Source: G963666945 sp963666945
Lineage (GTDB): Bacteria; Bacteroidota; Bacteroidia; Bacteroidales; Marinifilaceae
Assembly (NCBI GenBank): GCA_963666945.2
Contig: CAXXRT010000004.1
Location: forward strand, 47,208 to 111,207
Direction: 5' to 3'
DNA length: 64,000 bases
Shown here piece after piece: positions 33,521 through 42,319 of this stretch; position 1 is the stretch's first letter; each line of letters begins with the position of its first letter. A program made the position numbers and the translations under genes. The notes under the pieces are model-generated. The model was not told the origin of the DNA, ran no database searches, and saw nothing but the letters and a program-made list of their open reading frames with translations.

Positions 33521-35584
33521 ATGTTTAATATGGCGAGAGTAAAACTGCTACTGATAATGGTCCTGGTGTTTTTTGTGTGTTTAAATACCGAGGCTAAACG
33601 TCCAAGGAAAAAGGAAATTAAAAAAATCGAGCAACTTCTGCTGAATCAAAATTACGACCAGGCATCCGGTATTCTGGAAAAACAACTTGAGGTATTCCCC
33701 GAGTTTGCCGAGTATAATTTTATGATGGGTGTCTGTTATTACTACAACAACAGCTGCTCTCCCGATGCTATAAAATATCTGGAAAAGGCTTTGGGGCTGA
33801 CCCGCAAAAGAAAACTTATCATTGAAATCAAACACTATCTTGGAAGGGCCTATCACTGTAATAAGATGTTCGACAGGGCTATAGAAACATACCAGAGTCT
33901 TACCGATGATATTGCCCCCAAAAATAAAATTTTCAGGAAAAATATTAAAAAACTTATTGAATCAAGCGAATATGCCCGCAAGATGGTCGAAAACCCGGTG
34001 AATATAAGGGTTGTGTCTCTTGGCGATAATATAAACAGTGGCTATGTGGAGCACAGCCCCTGCGTTTCTGCCGATGAAAGGTTCCTTGTCTTTACTTCAA
34101 GAAGAAAAGGTGTGTCTGAAAAAAAAGATCTTGACGGACAGTATTTCGAAGATATATATTCCTCTTATTTTACCGGCAAGGACTGGAATGTGCCAAAACG
34201 TATATCTGAACTATCAACCATGGGACACGATGCCTCTGTGTCTCTGTCTGCCGACGGACGGACTATGCTGCTTTACCGTGCCGATATAGACCCCAAGGCT
34301 GAGGATGCAGGGGATATATATATTTCCTTCAGAAAGGGTGACCACTGGAGCAAGCCTGAAAAACTCAAGGGGGGGATTAATACTGTCTATAAAGAGTCCC
34401 ATGCCGCCTTCTCAAGCGACGGCAAGACTATTTATTTTACCTCCAACAGACCGGGGGGTAAAGGGGGGATGGATATATACAGCTCAACTCAAAACAAACA
34501 GGGTGAATGGCAAAAACCAATAAACCTGGGTGATGTAATAAATACTGAATACGATGAGATCGGGCCTTTCTTCCATGCCGATGGAAAAACTCTCTTTTTC
34601 AGCTCTAAAGGTCATAAGACTATTGGTGGCTTCGACTTTTTCTCTACCGAGAAAACTAAATCAGGATGGACTACACCGCAGAATCTGGGGTATCCTATCA
34701 ATTCCCTTCTCGACGATATATACTATACCCCGACAACCGACGGGAAAAGGGCTTACTTTGCATCTACCCGGCAGGGGGGTAAGGGAAAACTCGATCTTTA
34801 TCTTATGAAACTTAAGGATCTTAATGCCAAGAAAATATTCGTTATAAGGGGTACCATTGGCAAGGCTTCGGGCGAAGAGGACTACGAAGACTACAGGATA
34901 ATAGTTAGGAATAAAGAGGGCAGGGAGGGCGTTTACTGTCCCGACCCTACCAACGGTGAATATCTTTATATTATAAGCGCTGACCAGGACTACGATATAG
35001 AATTTGCCAGAAAGGGCTACCAGACTCTTTATACAAAAATCAGCATCCCCTATGCTTATTACAACGATAAAAATCACGGGGTTATCAATTTCAACAGAAT
35101 TGAACTTCTTACCTACGAGGGGGGCTATACTCAGCCTGACCTGAGTATAAATATCGATAAGCTGGGGTTCCCTCCTTCGGGTGGGATGCTGCCGGTGGTT
35201 AAGGATCAGAAGGCTATCCTTATAATTAAAAATCTGGGGATCAAAAGACGTAAGTTTGAGAGACCTCCGGTGCAGGTGCTAAACAATGCCTCTGTCTCTT
35301 CTGGGCTGAAAAAAAATACTGAACCCAAAGTGTATTACACCATTCAGGTCAAGGCTATGAAAAAGTATCTTCCTCTTTCATACTTTAAAAAACTTGATTT
35401 TAAGGTGGTGCACATCAAATGTGGGGATGGGCTTAACAGATATATTATTGGTGAATTTTCTACACCTAAACAGGCGGGTAAAGTCTTAAGGAAGGTAAGG
35501 AAAAATAATGTCCCTGATGCATTTATAAGAAAGATGAAGGGTGATGTGCCGGGAAGTATTGTGCCTATGAGCTTGTGGAGATAA
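33521..35584 (+). CDS. Secreted TPR-PD40 protein with SPOR-like C-terminus
   Basis: A 687-residue exported protein with a signal peptide (about 1-24). TPR-like helices occupy about 30-130. About five PD40/WD40-like blades follow (about 175-430) with repeats such as SADERFLVFTSRR, SSDGKTIYFTSNRPGG and HADGKTLFFSS. A beta-domain comes next, and the last 75 residues (YYTIQVKAMKKYLPLSYFKKL...YIIGEFSTPKQAGKVLRKVR) look like a SPOR peptidoglycan-binding domain. Related Bacteroidota proteins often end in OmpA instead. The start may be 33521 or 33530. Likely a cell-wall-associated scaffold. Confidence 0.75.
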   Translation: MFNMARVKLLLIMVLVFFVCLNTEAKRPRKKEIKKIEQLLLNQNYDQASGILEKQLEVFPEFAEYNFMMGVCYYYNNSCSPDAIKYLEKALGLTRKRKLIIEIKHYLGRAYHCNKMFDRAIETYQSLTDDIAPKNKIFRKNIKKLIESSEYARKMVENPVNIRVVSLGDNINSGYVEHSPCVSADERFLVFTSRRKGVSEKKDLDGQYFEDIYSSYFTGKDWNVPKRISELSTMGHDASVSLSADGRTMLLYRADIDPKAEDAGDIYISFRKGDHWSKPEKLKGGINTVYKESHAAFSSDGKTIYFTSNRPGGKGGMDIYSSTQNKQGEWQKPINLGDVINTEYDEIGPFFHADGKTLFFSSKGHKTIGGFDFFSTEKTKSGWTTPQNLGYPINSLLDDIYYTPTTDGKRAYFASTRQGGKGKLDLYLMKLKDLNAKKIFVIRGTIGKASGEEDYEDYRIIVRNKEGREGVYCPDPTNGEYLYIISADQDYDIEFARKGYQTLYTKISIPYAYYNDKNHGVINFNRIELLTYEGGYTQPDLSINIDKLGFPPSGGMLPVVKDQKAILIIKNLGIKRRKFERPPVQVLNNASVSSGLKKNTEPKVYYTIQVKAMKKYLPLSYFKKLDFKVVHIKCGDGLNRYIIGEFSTPKQAGKVLRKVRKNNVPDAFIRKMKGDVPGSIVPMSLWR

Positions 35585-35631
35585 TTATTTTTGTTATATT
35601 CGGGTATGTTAATGAATAAAACTTTACTCTT

Positions 35632-36162
35632 ATGAACATACTGGAAAATAAAGAAATCAAATTAAGGGCTCTTGAGCCTTCCGATATCAAGATTCTCTAC
35701 GAGTGGGAGAATAACTGCAATATATGGGAAGTCAGCAATACTCTTGTTCCTTTCTCCCGTTATTTGCTTAAAAAATACCTGGAAACATCTCACCTGGATA
35801 TATACGAGAATAAACAACTTCGTCTTGTTATTGTCAAAAAAGATAATGATGAGCCTCTTGGACTTATTGATCTTTTCGACTTCGACCCCTTCCATAGCCG
35901 TGCGGGCATTGGGGTGCTTATAAACGATAAGACCAATCAGGGTAAGGGCTACGCTTCACAGGCTCTTGAGTGTTTTATAAATTACTCGTTTCAGCTATTG
36001 AAGATTCATGTGCTTTACTGCAATATACCTGCAGATAACCAAAAAAGTATTAATCTTTTCGAAAAGTATGGCTTTGAAAAATGCGGAGTGAAAAAGTCAT
36101 GGCTACGTACCCTCTCGGGATGGCAGGATGAGTATTTGTATCAGAGGATAAACCAGGAATAA
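35632..36162 (+). CDS. GNAT-family N-acetyltransferase
   Basis: A 176-residue acetyl-CoA-dependent acetyltransferase of the RimJ/RimL/SpeG type. The N-terminal motif KEIKLRALEPSDIKILYEWEN is typical. The acetyl-CoA loop is seen in GIGVLINDKTNQGKGYASQAL, and the C-terminal part in NxxSINLFEKYGFEKCG. The family acetylates protein N-termini, polyamines or antibiotics; no substrate can be named. It lies 47 bp after the TPR-PD40 gene and may be read through from it. Confidence 0.85.
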   Translation: MNILENKEIKLRALEPSDIKILYEWENNCNIWEVSNTLVPFSRYLLKKYLETSHLDIYENKQLRLVIVKKDNDEPLGLIDLFDFDPFHSRAGIGVLINDKTNQGKGYASQALECFINYSFQLLKIHVLYCNIPADNQKSINLFEKYGFEKCGVKKSWLRTLSGWQDEYLYQRINQE

Positions 36163-36233
36163 GGGTTTTTAATATTCTTTGTGATGGGCATTTTTGTATC
36201 TTATCAATGCCGTATGCCTGACTCTTCTGTATT

Positions 36234-36264
36234 CTCCACATTTTAAGACTTCTAAAATGTGGAG
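36234..36264. terminator. Hairpin between GNAT and HSDR_N-like genes
   Basis: CTCCACATTTTA (36234-36245) and TAAAATGTGGAG (36253-36264) form a perfect 12-bp stem with a 7-nt loop between convergent genes. T tails are weak. The stem core CCACATTTT also occurs in the alaS terminator. Confidence 0.5.
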
Positions 36265-36314
36265 TTAAGCTTTTGTTGCTGAACTAAAACAGATATGTCT
36301 TTTCCCGCTAAAGA

Positions 36315-36788
36315 TTAAAGACCTGTATTTCCTTCCTCTGTGTCTGCGAAATCGGGAATGTCCTTAAGATAATTCACCCTGTTGGTGTTGTAGTCAATAT
36401 GACAGCAGTAGTGGCTTATCCCGTTGGTCATTATAAGAAAACGGGTCTTTAGCTTCATGTTGTAGCGGGCGGCCTGGTTGAATACGTCCTCGGTTATTTT
36501 AATGGTCGGGGCCTTGCATTCAACTATAAGAAGGGGGGTGCCTGTCCTGTCAAAACAGACTATGTCGCTTCTCTGGCTAAGTCCGTTTATATCTACCTTC
36601 ATCTCCACAGAGATGAGGCCTGCAGGAAAATTCTTCTCGTTAATAAGAAATTTAATGAAGTTCTGCCTTACCCATTCCTCTGGTGTGAGTGATACATATT
36701 TCTTCCTTATCTCATCGAATATGGTCATCCTGTCCTTATCCGATCTTCCTGTTCTGAAACTATATGTTGGAAGATTTAATTTCTGCAT
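36315..36788 (-). CDS. HSDR_N-like nuclease-fold protein
   Basis: A 157-residue protein resembling the N-terminal domain of type I restriction HsdR subunits. It has the PD-(D/E)xK-like residues Asp 75 (QRSDIVCF) and Glu 90/Lys 92 (LIVECKAP), and the segment TPEEWVRQNFIKFLI common to this small family. No HsdM, HsdS or helicase domain is nearby, so it is not a restriction system by itself. I recall it as a conserved single gene in Bacteroidota, often near holA. I chose ATG 36788 (MQKLNLPTYSF) over an upstream start with a non-conserved tail. Confidence 0.82.
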   Translation of the reverse strand: MQKLNLPTYSFRTGRSDKDRMTIFDEIRKKYVSLTPEEWVRQNFIKFLINEKNFPAGLISVEMKVDINGLSQRSDIVCFDRTGTPLLIVECKAPTIKITEDVFNQAARYNMKLKTRFLIMTNGISHYCCHIDYNTNRVNYLKDIPDFADTEEGNTGL

Positions 36789-36889
36789 AAATAGAAGTGT
36801 AAAATATTGCTTCCCCTTTTTTCCTTTGTGACTGTCAATAAACAAGACCTGATTTTCAGGTAAAATTATAATTATTATTTAAAAAATCT

Positions 36890-36897
36890 TAACTTTG
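36890..36897 (+). promoter_or_regulatory. elbB promoter -7 box
   Basis: TAACTTTG fits TAnnTTTG, 29 nt before the elbB start. Confidence 0.55.
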
Positions 36898-36926
36898 AGA
36901 ATAGTATAAACTATAAATCACAAGAA

Positions 36927-37574
36927 ATGGCAAAGTTTGCAGTTATATTATCTGGTTGCGGAGTCTTCGACGGCTCTGAGATTCACGAAGCTATACTTAC
37001 CTTGCTTGCACTCTCGAGTTACGGGGTGGAATACGATATATTTGCCCCGGATATTGACCAGCACCATGTGCTTAATCATATCACCGGGGAGGAAATGGAA
37101 CAAAAACGTAATGTTCTTGTTGAGGCTGCACGAATTGCTCGTGGAAATATCTCGGACCTTAAAGATATTGACGTGAAGGGCTACGACGGGATTGTCTTCC
37201 CGGGGGGCTTTGGTGTGGCCAAGAATCTTTGTTCCTATGCCTTCGATGGTGTGGATATGAAGGTGTTGCCTCTGGTCGAACAGCTTATCAGAAATGCTCA
37301 TAAGGAAAAGATTCCTCTTGGGGGTATCTGTATATCTCCCGTTATGATTGCCAAAGTGCTCTCCAGGGGAATGATGACTGTTGGTAACAGCCGGGAAACA
37401 GGCAGCCACCTTGAGTCTATGGGTGTAGAATATAGCCCTCAGGATAGTGTTGATATATGTGTTGACGAAAAAAATAAGATCGTTACGGCTCCGGCCTATA
37501 TGAACGAGGCTTCTGTTTCTGAGGTGTACCAAGGTATAGAAAAGCTTGTAAAGGCAATGATTAGCCTTCAATAA
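36927..37574 (+). CDS. elbB: ElbB-like DJ-1/PfpI-family protein
   Basis: A 215-residue protein of the ElbB group in the DJ-1/PfpI superfamily, annotated in E. coli as an isoprenoid-biosynthesis-associated glyoxalase. Typical segments are SGCGVFDGSEIHEA at the N-terminus, FPGGFGVAKNL near 91-101 and the presumed reactive Cys 135 in GGICISP. The physiological substrate is not settled. It is followed 29 bp later by the YqgE gene, and the two are probably cotranscribed. Confidence 0.9.
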   Translation: MAKFAVILSGCGVFDGSEIHEAILTLLALSSYGVEYDIFAPDIDQHHVLNHITGEEMEQKRNVLVEAARIARGNISDLKDIDVKGYDGIVFPGGFGVAKNLCSYAFDGVDMKVLPLVEQLIRNAHKEKIPLGGICISPVMIAKVLSRGMMTVGNSRETGSHLESMGVEYSPQDSVDICVDEKNKIVTAPAYMNEASVSEVYQGIEKLVKAMISLQ

Positions 37575-37603
37575 TTATAACTGAAAAAACAAAAGCACCA
37601 TTG

Positions 37604-38194
37604 ATGATTGAAGAAAACGATCTGTTTAATATTCAGTATAACAATATAGATCCGAAGAAGGGTAAGGTTCTTATTGCTGAGCCTTTCCTTCACGGTAAAT
37701 ATTTCGGCCGCTCGGTTATATTAATCACCGATGTGGGGGATAATGGGGCAGTGGGGCTGATTCTTAATAAACCTCTGACTTACGACCTGGGCGATTTCTT
37801 CCCCGAACTTAAAGATTACGATTTCTCTGTCTTCCTTGGCGGTCCTCTGCAAACGGGCATGCTCTACTATGTCCATACTTTAGGGAACCTTCTGCCTGAT
37901 AGTATTCAGATAAAAGATAATATTTACTGGGGTGGTGACTTTGAAAAACTGATGGAACTGATAAAAAACAAGAAGGTTAAGCATCATCAGATACGTTTCT
38001 TCCTTGGATACTCAGGATGGAGCCCGGGTCAGCTGGAACAGGAACTGGAGGAAAAATCCTGGGTGGTATCTGAAATTACCAATGCCGAAATTATGGAAGA
38101 AGAGATCCCCGACCTGTGGGAGTCAAGCCTCAGGGACCTGGGGGGCAAATTCAGGCTGTGGGCTAACTTTCCGGAAAATCCCAATATGAATTGA
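37604..38194 (+). CDS. YqgE/AlgH-family protein
   Basis: A 196-residue cytoplasmic protein of the UPF0301 family. Conserved segments are GKVLIAEPFLHGKYFGRSVILI near the N-terminus, GAVGLILNKPL near 45 and FFLGYSGWSPGQLEQEL in the C-terminal half. The family has no firm biochemical function; AlgH in Pseudomonas is linked to alginate control. I chose ATG 37604; the TTG at 37601 adds one residue. Its stop is one base from the stop of the convergent aminotransferase gene. Confidence 0.9.
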   Translation: MIEENDLFNIQYNNIDPKKGKVLIAEPFLHGKYFGRSVILITDVGDNGAVGLILNKPLTYDLGDFFPELKDYDFSVFLGGPLQTGMLYYVHTLGNLLPDSIQIKDNIYWGGDFEKLMELIKNKKVKHHQIRFFLGYSGWSPGQLEQELEEKSWVVSEITNAEIMEEEIPDLWESSLRDLGGKFRLWANFPENPNMN

Positions 38195-38195
38195 T

Positions 38196-39044
38196 TTAAA
38201 ATAAGGCCTCGTTAATCCATTCCACTATCTCGCGGGAGAGCAGTGAGTAATACCTCTTTTCCCTGAACGAGAGTACCCTCCTTATCCCCGTAATAGAGTT
38301 GGTAAGGAATAATTCATCGGCTTCGTAAAGATCTTCAATAGTCGGCTTTTCCGATTCAACGACCTCATGACCTCTTTTTCCTGCCAGCTCAATGATGAAT
38401 TTTCGCATTATCCCGTCAACACAGCCGCTTTCAACCTTTGGGGTATGAAGTCTGTTTCCCTTGACAAGGAATATGTTGGAACTGACGCTCTCGCATAGCT
38501 GGTCGCGGGTGTTGAGTATAAGGCAGTCGTCAAGACCCATGGCTTTTCTCCAGAGACCGGCCATTATAAATATGCTGGAGTTTCCGCTCTTGAAGGGTGA
38601 AAGAATGTCGGGATGCTTTCGCATGTGGGGGAAGATGTCGACGCTATAAAGGCCTTTGTTTATAGTGTATTCGGGGGTTTCAAGCTTTTCGGTCTCTATG
38701 CAGTACGATATGCCGTTGTCCGATGGGGTGTAAAGACCTCCCTCATTACGGAAGACGGAAAGCCTTATCCTGGTGGCAGTAAACAGTTTGTTCTTGTTCA
38801 GTAATCTTGTAATCTTGTCTTCTATATAGCCGGAATCGAACCATAGTGGTGCTTCCATTCCCATGACTGCCATGCCTTTCTTTAGCCTCTCCATATGGGC
38901 TTCCAGCATGTGTATCTTCGGACCGTATGCAAACATTGTCTCAAACAGGGAATCCCCATACCTGAAAGCTCTGTTCCCGGGACCGAAAACCGATTCCCCT
39001 TCTCTGTAAAAATTCCCGTTATAGCAAAACTGTGTCTTCGACAT
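38196..39044 (-). CDS. Class IV PLP-dependent aminotransferase
   Basis: A 282-residue fold-type IV PLP enzyme, related to branched-chain aminotransferase and aminodeoxychorismate lyase (PabC). The PLP Lys is probably residue 152 in SPFKSGN. The cofactor-binding segment CESVSSNIFLV and the N-terminal GPGNRAFRYGDSLFETM are typical. The sequence does not decide between amino-acid transamination and the folate-pathway lyase; size and N-terminal motif fit the lyase group. It is the last gene of a leftward run holA-gmhB-this gene, 11 bp after gmhB. Confidence 0.85.
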   Translation of the reverse strand: MSKTQFCYNGNFYREGESVFGPGNRAFRYGDSLFETMFAYGPKIHMLEAHMERLKKGMAVMGMEAPLWFDSGYIEDKITRLLNKNKLFTATRIRLSVFRNEGGLYTPSDNGISYCIETEKLETPEYTINKGLYSVDIFPHMRKHPDILSPFKSGNSSIFIMAGLWRKAMGLDDCLILNTRDQLCESVSSNIFLVKGNRLHTPKVESGCVDGIMRKFIIELAGKRGHEVVESEKPTIEDLYEADELFLTNSITGIRRVLSFREKRYYSLLSREIVEWINEALF

Positions 39045-39055
39045 ATTATCCTTCT

Positions 39056-39562
39056 TTATTGCGCAATATTATTCCCCAGTATCTCGTTAACGGCCCAGGT
39101 GATATCGGTGTTCTTCTTAATCTTTATGCCTTCAATGCCTGCTGCAAAGGCGGCCTCCATATCCCTTTTGCTGTCGCCTATCATATAACTCTCAGTAGTC
39201 GATATGTCAAATTCCTCTATGGCCTGTATTATCATCCCGGGCTCGGGTTTACGGCATGTGCAGGCTGAAATGCTGTCGTGATGGGGACAGTAGTATACCT
39301 TTTTTATTTCTATGCCTTTCCGGGTAAGAACTCCACACATATAATCGTGGAGATCCTCTACCTCTGCCTCTGTGTAAAGACCCTTGGCAACGCCTCCCTG
39401 GTTGGTGACTATAAATAAAAGATAACCGGCATCGGCCAGTCTTTTCATCCCTTCAATAACTCCGGGATTAAAGACAAAATCCTCTTTTTTGTATATGTAG
39501 TAATGACCCTCGTCAGAGTTTATCGTTCCGTCCCTGTCGAAAAATACCGCTTTGTTTGCCAT
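39056..39562 (-). CDS. gmhB: D-glycero-D-manno-heptose 1,7-bisphosphate 7-phosphatase
   Basis: HAD-superfamily phosphatase (168 residues) that removes the 7-phosphate in the ADP-heptose pathway for LPS inner core. The nucleophile motif FFDRDGTI has Asp 9 and 11. The GmhB zinc loop is present as Cys 92, His 94, Cys 101 and Cys 103 (CPHHDSISACTC), which separates it from histidinol phosphatases only in part. GDSKRDMEAA is the third HAD motif. It lies between holA (75 bp upstream) and the aminotransferase gene. Confidence 0.9.
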   Translation of the reverse strand: MANKAVFFDRDGTINSDEGHYYIYKKEDFVFNPGVIEGMKRLADAGYLLFIVTNQGGVAKGLYTEAEVEDLHDYMCGVLTRKGIEIKKVYYCPHHDSISACTCRKPEPGMIIQAIEEFDISTTESYMIGDSKRDMEAAFAAGIEGIKIKKNTDITWAVNEILGNNIAQ

Positions 39563-39637
39563 ACCCTGTCTCGCTTATTTTTTATCTTGTCTTATTAATG
39601 TGCTTTGTATATTGCTGTCACGTGGATTATGCTTTGG

Positions 39638-40645
39638 TTAGTGCATTATCTTATAAACCATCTCCCTGAGAAGCTCTCCGGGGGGGGTGCCTGCATTATT
39701 GACTCCCTTGGCCTTAAGGTCGAACTCCCTTAAAAGGGCGATTGCCTCCACAACCTTTCTGGGGTCGTAAAGACGGGTTGCGGCAACATAGTCCTTTACA
39801 AAGAAAGGATTTATGCCCATCCCTCTGGCCAGTGCCTGCTTGTCGTTCTTGTCCTTTATGAATGAATACGACAATAGGGCGGTGAAATAACCGAACAGCG
39901 CGGATATTGTCACGAAGATGGGGTTGTTCTTCTGGTTTGCCTCAAAGTAGTTGATTATGCGGTTGACCTTCAGCACATCCTTCTTTCCTATGGCATTTAT
40001 AAGTTCGAAATTATTGAAATCCTTCGATACTCCTATGTTTTCTGCTATGCTGTCGGCGCTTATGGTCTTTGTGCCTTCACAGGATATCATCAGCTTGTCA
40101 AGCTCGTTGCTTACCTTGCTAAGGTCGTTGCCCAAAAACTCAACCATAAGGACAGCTGACTTGGTGTCTATGCTGAAGCCTTTCTGCTTGCAGTACCTGG
40201 CTATCCATTCGGGGACCTGATTGTCGTAAAGCTTTTTGCTCTCCATTAATGCTACATCCTTCGAGGCCTTTAGCTTCTTGTAAAAGGCCGTCCTCTTATC
40301 CGGGCTTTTGTGCTTGTGGTTAATGACCAAAATGGTGGAGGTAAGGGGATTGTCAATGTAGTTTGCAAGCTCGTCAAGCTTTTTAATGTTCTGAGCTTCT
40401 TTCACTACTACAAGCTGCCTGTCGCTCATCATGGGGAAACGCCTGGCTGCATTTATCACCTGGGCAACATCCACATCCCTTCCGTACATGACGGTAAGAT
40501 TAAAGTCCCTGGCGCTCTGGTCAAGCACAGCATTTTCAAGGTGGCGGCTTATCTTGTCTATAAAGAAGGATTCCTCCCCGTAAAGAAAATAAACAGGCCT
40601 GTAAATCTTTTTGTTAAGCTCGGCAACAATCTCCTGGTATGTCAT
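39638..40645 (-). CDS. holA: DNA polymerase III subunit delta
   Basis: Clamp-loader subunit that opens the beta sliding clamp. The 335-residue protein matches the delta family: N-terminal RPVYFLYGEESFFIDKI, RFPMMSDRQLVVVKEAQ around 70-86, a helical middle and the C-terminal collar domain. As usual for delta there is no ATP-binding site. It follows a -7 box on the minus strand and heads a run with gmhB and the aminotransferase. The start MTYQEIVAELNKKIYRPVYFLYG fits relatives. Confidence 0.92.
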   Translation of the reverse strand: MTYQEIVAELNKKIYRPVYFLYGEESFFIDKISRHLENAVLDQSARDFNLTVMYGRDVDVAQVINAARRFPMMSDRQLVVVKEAQNIKKLDELANYIDNPLTSTILVINHKHKSPDKRTAFYKKLKASKDVALMESKKLYDNQVPEWIARYCKQKGFSIDTKSAVLMVEFLGNDLSKVSNELDKLMISCEGTKTISADSIAENIGVSKDFNNFELINAIGKKDVLKVNRIINYFEANQKNNPIFVTISALFGYFTALLSYSFIKDKNDKQALARGMGINPFFVKDYVAATRLYDPRKVVEAIALLREFDLKAKGVNNAGTPPGELLREMVYKIMH

Positions 40646-40693
40646 AGTGTATCATTTTTTCCATAAAACAGGCCGTTTTTAACCTGTCTGGTG

Positions 40694-40701
40694 CAAAGAT
40701 A
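40694..40701 (-). promoter_or_regulatory. holA promoter -7 box
   Basis: TATCTTTG on the minus strand fits TAnnTTTG, 48 nt before the holA start and just past the amn stop. Confidence 0.5.
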
Positions 40702-40711
40702 AAGATTATAA

Positions 40712-41482
40712 CTAAAACTTCAGATGCTTTACCGATCTCTTCTCCTCAATTATTTCCTTGAGGGCCTGAATCCCTATGTCAAGATGTTCTTTTACAAAGT
40801 TCTCCGTGACAAGCCTGTCCGAGGCCTCTGTCTTTATGCCGGCGGAAATCATGGGCTGGTCGGAGACAAGAAGAAGGGCCCCGCAGGGTATCTCATTGGC
40901 AAAGCCCACGGTGAAGATGGTGGCCGTCTCCATGTCAACGGCCATTGCACGGGTCTTCCTGAGGTATTTCTTGAGCCTGTCGTCGTACTCCCACACCCTG
41001 CGGTTGGTAGTGTAGACAACCCCGGTCCAGTAATCCCTGTTGTGTTTTACTATGGCCTCAGATACCGCCTTCTCTATGCTGAAGGCCGGAAGGGCGGGAA
41101 CTTCCATGGGAAGATAATCGTCCGAAGTACCCTCGGAGCGTATGGCGGCAAGGGGGAGAATAAGGTCTCCCAGCTTGTTTTTCTTTTTCAGTCCCCCGCA
41201 TTTACCCAGGAATAGCACCGCTCTGGGATGTATGGAGGTCAGCAGATCCATGACGGTGGCGGCATTGGGACTGCCCATGCCAAAATCAATAAGGGTTATC
41301 CCGTGGGCCGAAACCGTCGGCATACTCTTGTCCTTGCCTTCTATGGGCACATTGAACTTCTGGGAAAACAACTCCAGGTAATAGTGGAAATTGGTCAGCA
41401 ATATGTAAGGAGTGAAATCCTCAAGTTTTCTTCCCGTATATCTTGGTAGCCAGTTTTCTACTATCTCCTTTTTTGTTTTCAT
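40712..41482 (-). CDS. amn: AMP nucleosidase, short form
   Basis: Predicted to hydrolyse AMP to adenine and ribose 5-phosphate. The 256-residue protein is a nucleoside-phosphorylase-fold enzyme: DFGMGSPNAATVMDLL binds the ribose-phosphate side, FLGKCGGLKKK follows, and AVDMETATIF carries the Met-Glu pair that contacts ribose. Proteobacterial Amn carries an additional N-terminal domain and is about twice as long; this short form is what I recall from Bacteroidota. The ATG at 41482 (MKTKKEIVENWLP) is preferred to one ten codons upstream. Confidence 0.83.
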   Translation of the reverse strand: MKTKKEIVENWLPRYTGRKLEDFTPYILLTNFHYYLELFSQKFNVPIEGKDKSMPTVSAHGITLIDFGMGSPNAATVMDLLTSIHPRAVLFLGKCGGLKKKNKLGDLILPLAAIRSEGTSDDYLPMEVPALPAFSIEKAVSEAIVKHNRDYWTGVVYTTNRRVWEYDDRLKKYLRKTRAMAVDMETATIFTVGFANEIPCGALLLVSDQPMISAGIKTEASDRLVTENFVKEHLDIGIQALKEIIEEKRSVKHLKF

Positions 41483-41566
41483 AATTATATTTTTAAAAGA
41501 TAAGGCAAGCATTCTATATCTGTGCGATATACTGTTGTTTACCTAAAAAATAAGCCTTTTGTTATG

Positions 41567-41580
41567 GGTATTTAAATACC
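41567..41580. promoter_or_regulatory. 14-bp palindrome between amn and thpR
   Basis: GGTATTTAAATACC is a perfect palindrome in the 225-bp divergent intergenic region. It may be an operator; no regulator is suggested. Confidence 0.3.
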
Positions 41581-41707
41581 TTAATCATTCAAAGCTGTGC
41601 GTTCCTTAAATTTTTAGCCACATTCGGCCTTGTAATACGGTCATTCGTGTAAATACGCTATTAAAGTTATATTATTTTCCCCAATTTTGCAATATAATAT
41701 TACGTGG

Positions 41708-42274
41708 ATGGAAAGATTATTTATTGCTATTAATATTAACGAGGCTCCTCGTTTGTCGCCTCTTTTAAAGAATACTCGTGTTCTTTTGAGAAAGGAGGGA
41801 ATGCGCTGGATTCCTGAAAATAATTTACATATTACTTTAAGATTCCTGGGCTCTGTCAGTTCTGACGATATACCTAAGATAAACAGGCTGGTAGGTCAGA
41901 TGGCTAAGGAGTTTGACGATTTTTATTTTCAACTCAGTGGTTTGGGGACTTTCGGAACAAGAGTATTGTGGGCGGGAGTGGAGTACAATCCTGAACTTCT
42001 TGAGCTTCAGGAAAAAATCGATGAGGTCCTTCTGCCTTTGTTTGAAAAAGAACGCAGGGAGTATGTCCCGCATCTTACGCTGGCAAGAATTAAGCATCTT
42101 GATAATAAAAATACCTTCTTTAAGATAGTTGACGCTAACCGTGAGGCTGCTCTCGATCTTGTTCATGTCCAGGAAATATGCCTTATGAAGTCTGAGCTGA
42201 GACTCGCGGGGCCTGTTTACTCTGTTGTTAAGAAATTCCCTCTTCATGTTCACGAAAAAGCAAATTGCCATTAA
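41708..42274 (+). CDS. thpR: RNA 2',3'-cyclic phosphodiesterase (2H family)
   Basis: A 188-residue 2H phosphoesterase of the ThpR/LigT group, which opens 2',3'-cyclic phosphates on RNA and can ligate tRNA halves in vitro. Both catalytic HxTx motifs are present: HITL at His 41 (NLHITLRFLG) and HLTL at His 122 (VPHLTLAR). I chose ATG 41708 (MERLFIAININ) since the upstream TTG-initiated extension is not conserved. It runs into queA, 45 bp downstream. Confidence 0.9.
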   Translation: MERLFIAININEAPRLSPLLKNTRVLLRKEGMRWIPENNLHITLRFLGSVSSDDIPKINRLVGQMAKEFDDFYFQLSGLGTFGTRVLWAGVEYNPELLELQEKIDEVLLPLFEKERREYVPHLTLARIKHLDNKNTFFKIVDANREAALDLVHVQEICLMKSELRLAGPVYSVVKKFPLHVHEKANCH

Positions 42275-42286
42275 TAATAACTTTTG

Positions 42287-42294
42287 TATTTTTG
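42287..42294 (+). promoter_or_regulatory. queA promoter -7 box
   Basis: TATTTTTG fits TAnnTTTG, 25 nt before the ATG at 42320. Transcription would begin near 42301, so an ATG at 42302 would be nearly leaderless. Confidence 0.5.
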
Positions 42295-42319
42295 TGCCCT
42301 AATGCAAACAGATATCATT

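Noticed and set aside
36315..36788. Possible type I restriction system
   Set aside because: Only an HSDR_N-like domain is present; there is no helicase part, methylase or specificity gene nearby.
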